Part shown: positions 61,311-64,000 of the stretch, in pieces
Layout of the letters: every line of letters begins with the position of its first letter
Position numbering within the stretch: position 1 is the first letter of the stretch
Source: Neodontobutis hainanensis
Taxonomy: Eukaryota; Chordata; Actinopteri; Gobiiformes; Odontobutidae
Direction: 5' to 3'
NCBI GenBank assembly: GCA_024349245.1
Contig: JALDNG010000851.1
Location: forward strand, 23,774 to 87,773
DNA: 64,000 nt
Program-made: the position numbers and the translations under genes
The notes under the pieces: generated by a model
What the model saw: the letters and a program-made list of their open reading frames with translations, nothing else
Told to the model about the DNA's origin: nothing
The model's database searches: none

Positions 61311-64000
61311 GAATGATTTATAAAAAAATCATAACACGCGTCAACATAAAACAAGAGTTATCCTTTGTTGTAAAATACACCTCTGGTAATTCTTTTAAAG
61401 TTGTGTCTAAAAAGTAGCATAGTTACATTTCCAATAACTATATACTTAAGGTCATGAATTCCTAAATCACTAGTCTGCAATGAAGAATTAAATTGATCAA
61501 TTTTGATTTTTTTAACCCATAACTTTATCTTCATGTTTTAAAAATATTGCTATTTATGATGGAAAATTCATTAACATATCAGCTCAAATTTGATGGAGAC
61601 ATTTAAACAATTTAACATCTTATGCTTTAACACCAGAGTTACCAACAATTTAAAATTGTCGATATTGCACGCTATCTTGATTCTTGTCAAGAATACAGGT
61701 GTTATATCTAATCATAACAAAGTTAAAATAAATTACACTCCAGACTACCGTCTAATTTTTGACAGAATTATCAAATTTCCTTTCATTAAAGTTCACTTGT
61801 AATAATTGATATAAAACTGTATCATTTATACCGACTTCTTAAATTGAGTACATGTAGAAACATAGGATTCTCACGATTCCCAATCTCACCTTTCCAATTT
61901 TTATACTATTTAGCTTCAAACTTCAATCCAAGAAGACTGATTTTAAACCGTCAGCTTTTTCCACGAAATTTCTTAACCGTTTATAATAACCGTATTTCTT
62001 TCACATTTTTCATCAGAAATATTAAACTTTGACCCATTAAAAATTTCGAATTTATCACCGATAATTAAAAATTATGTCATGAAATACCTTTCTGAAGATT
62101 TATAAATGTTTTTGCTTGAAATTTTGTCTGTGGAGTAGAGCTTTATCAATATTTTTATGTTATACATGCGCAATAAATAACTTTAATTTTCTATTATAAG
62201 GCACTACCCTGTATACCTTATAAAATAATATTTTATGAAATTACATAAGAACAAAATTACATCAATTTATTCATAAAATTAATAAGATATTGTTATTTTC
62301 CATGCGCAAACCACTTCAAATCCTGAAAAGGCTTCTGAAAAGAAACTTAGTAAAATCACACTAGTTGTAATTTGAAAAGATTCATGAATTAAATAGTAAT
62401 TAAAAATAATACCAAAGATGAATTTTTATCTTATTTACTTTTAATTTCAACAAAAAGAAAAAAAGTTTAAGCGTTCAATCTCGTTGAATTGTTGAGTGGG
62501 AAATTTCTTTCTATTTATGATATAAAAAGATGTACAATGAATAAAATATCCACCTAGCAACTTTATTGAAATTAAAAAACTAGAAAGAATTTGAGAGAAC
62601 TTCTTTAACTCATATAAAGTTTCAAATACAAAAAATTATGAAGATTTTAAGATGAAAAATTGACAATAACCATCGTATCCTGGGAATGATTACACGTGTA
62701 CATGGTTGACCTGAAACTTAAATGATTTTTTATCTTTTCTAAAAATAAAAAATTTTTTAAATTCACAGTGATATTTTAAAATAAAAAACGAATTAAAAAT
62801 TTTTATAAAATTTATCCATTTTTTGAAGTACGCACTTGCGTTAATATATATGATTATTGGTAACTCTAATATATCTATTATTATGCTAAAAATATATCAA
62901 TAATTACGTTTAAGATAGAAACACCTTTTTTGGTTTTAAAATATATATTATTTAAAAACGGATGAAAATTTAGCTGACATCACAATTTGAGTCCTATATT
63001 TTATTGGAACAGTTAAAAACAAATTTCTAAAAATAACAGGCGTGTTTAAAAATTTTTTATTAAATTTAATTTTTTTCAAAATTATTTAAAAAATTATTTA
63101 TTTGTATTCACGCAGCTCTTCACGTTGCACGATTCAGGAAATCTAAAACGTCAAATTTAAACATATCTCGTTGAGAAAGTCAAAATAATTTGTTTAACTT
63201 ATCAATTGAAATTTTGAAAAATTCAAAAAAATCTGTGAGGAATAAGAAAAATATTAATAAAAAAATATATAACTATTTTTGGATGATGAAAATATAACAG
63301 AATTCCCCAGATCTATGATTAAAAATACAGAATGGTATGGAATGAATACCTGTTGTGTCTTGGTTTAATCAAAAGCTACTTTTATAATCGATTTTCATAA
63401 ATAACCAAATGACTATTATTAAAACGCTTGTTGCCTCGTTGTTGAATATACTGTGAAAATTACATCAACGTCAAAAAGAATTGATAAAATAATTATTTAA
63501 TTCGAATGCCGAGAAGATATCATTTTTTTAAATATGTTAAGTAAAACATCATTCCTTTGATAAATTATCGCTCTCGTTTATTTATAACTTGATATAAAAA
63601 TCAAAATGTAAAATTATGTCATTTAACGAATGTCAAAATATTAAACAGTATTGTGAGTGTAAATTTTGGGGAAATTAACGACATTTAATGCTATTTTCAA
63701 TGGTTTGTATCAACTGGAACTCAAGAAGACAGTTAATGAATATTTACCACATTAGATTTCACATTACAGTGAAATATGATGGTTATTTATCAAGGAATTA
63801 GAATGACAATATAAATCTTGAGTAGCTTGTCTGTAAACATTGTACCAGGATAGATAAACGAATAGATAACATGTTACTACATGGAGGAGCATTCAAGTAA
63901 GAAAGGTCGGAATAAATGTTCATAAAATTATAATCGTTTAACGTAAGGAATATTTGAAAATTGAAAAATTTTAAGTTTACATTTCAATTGAAAGCAGAAC
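61310..64000. other. AT-rich stretch without supported genes
   Basis: Two + frames of 70 and 62 codons (61590-61802 and 61844-62032) lack motifs. The remainder to the window end is extremely AT-rich with no signal I can support. Confidence 0.4.

Noticed and set aside
1..64000. CRISPR arrays, bacterial operons, rRNA or tRNA genes
   Set aside because: No regularly spaced repeats, Shine-Dalgarno-type gene packing or recognisable structural RNA was seen; the window is eukaryotic.

Overview
The window is AT-rich animal nuclear DNA. It carries few cellular genes, large non-coding stretches and a thick layer of decayed transposable elements. Five genes could be read, all by splicing very small introns: WASH complex subunit 4 (SWIP), paxillin, a nuclear lamin, a truncated FGD-type RhoGEF and a small cross-brace zinc-finger protein. 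Thirty introns of only 21-28 nt were placed in these five genes. Each starts with GT, ends with AG, and joins exons in a phase that keeps the reading frame; in the four recognisable families the join also keeps the family alignment. Lamin and paxillin point to an animal. Animal genes with introns this short are known to me from dicyemid mesozoans, so a dicyemid or close relative is my best guess. This is an inference from gene architecture and was not tested by any search.

Layout. 1-5 kb: a Tigger/pogo remnant and a Tc1/mariner-like remnant. 5.8-15.2 kb (+ strand): overlapping and nested Ty3/gypsy wrecks. One element (about 6.37-13.0 kb) has recognisable LTRs, a polypurine tract and a second gypsy fragment inserted inside its reverse transcriptase. 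15.2-28.9 kb: almost empty AT-rich DNA. 29.0-32.8 kb (- strand): a better preserved gypsy element, gag to integrase, flanked by unusually short 41-bp direct repeats. 33-37.4 kb: empty. 37.4-38.3 kb (-): FGD-type RhoGEF fragment. 40.5-41.7 kb (-): unresolved coding-like stretch. 43.0-47.05 kb (-): SWIP. 47.4-47.9 kb (-): unresolved candidate gene. 50.7-51.15 kb (-): zinc-finger gene. 53.3-53.6 kb (-): FLYWCH/MULE-like remnant. 55.88-57.36 kb (-): paxillin, divergent from lamin (+) at 58.03-59.79 kb. 60-64 kb: AT-rich DNA with unresolved ORFs.

The readable genes suggest cytoskeleton and membrane biology: SWIP is a scaffold of the endosomal WASH actin complex, FGD proteins activate Cdc42, paxillin is a focal-adhesion adaptor and lamin builds the nuclear lamina. 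They need not be co-regulated. Several single-base frame breaks remain, some of them beside A or T runs. Because the surrounding protein is well conserved, I favour sequence or assembly errors over gene decay, but cannot prove it.
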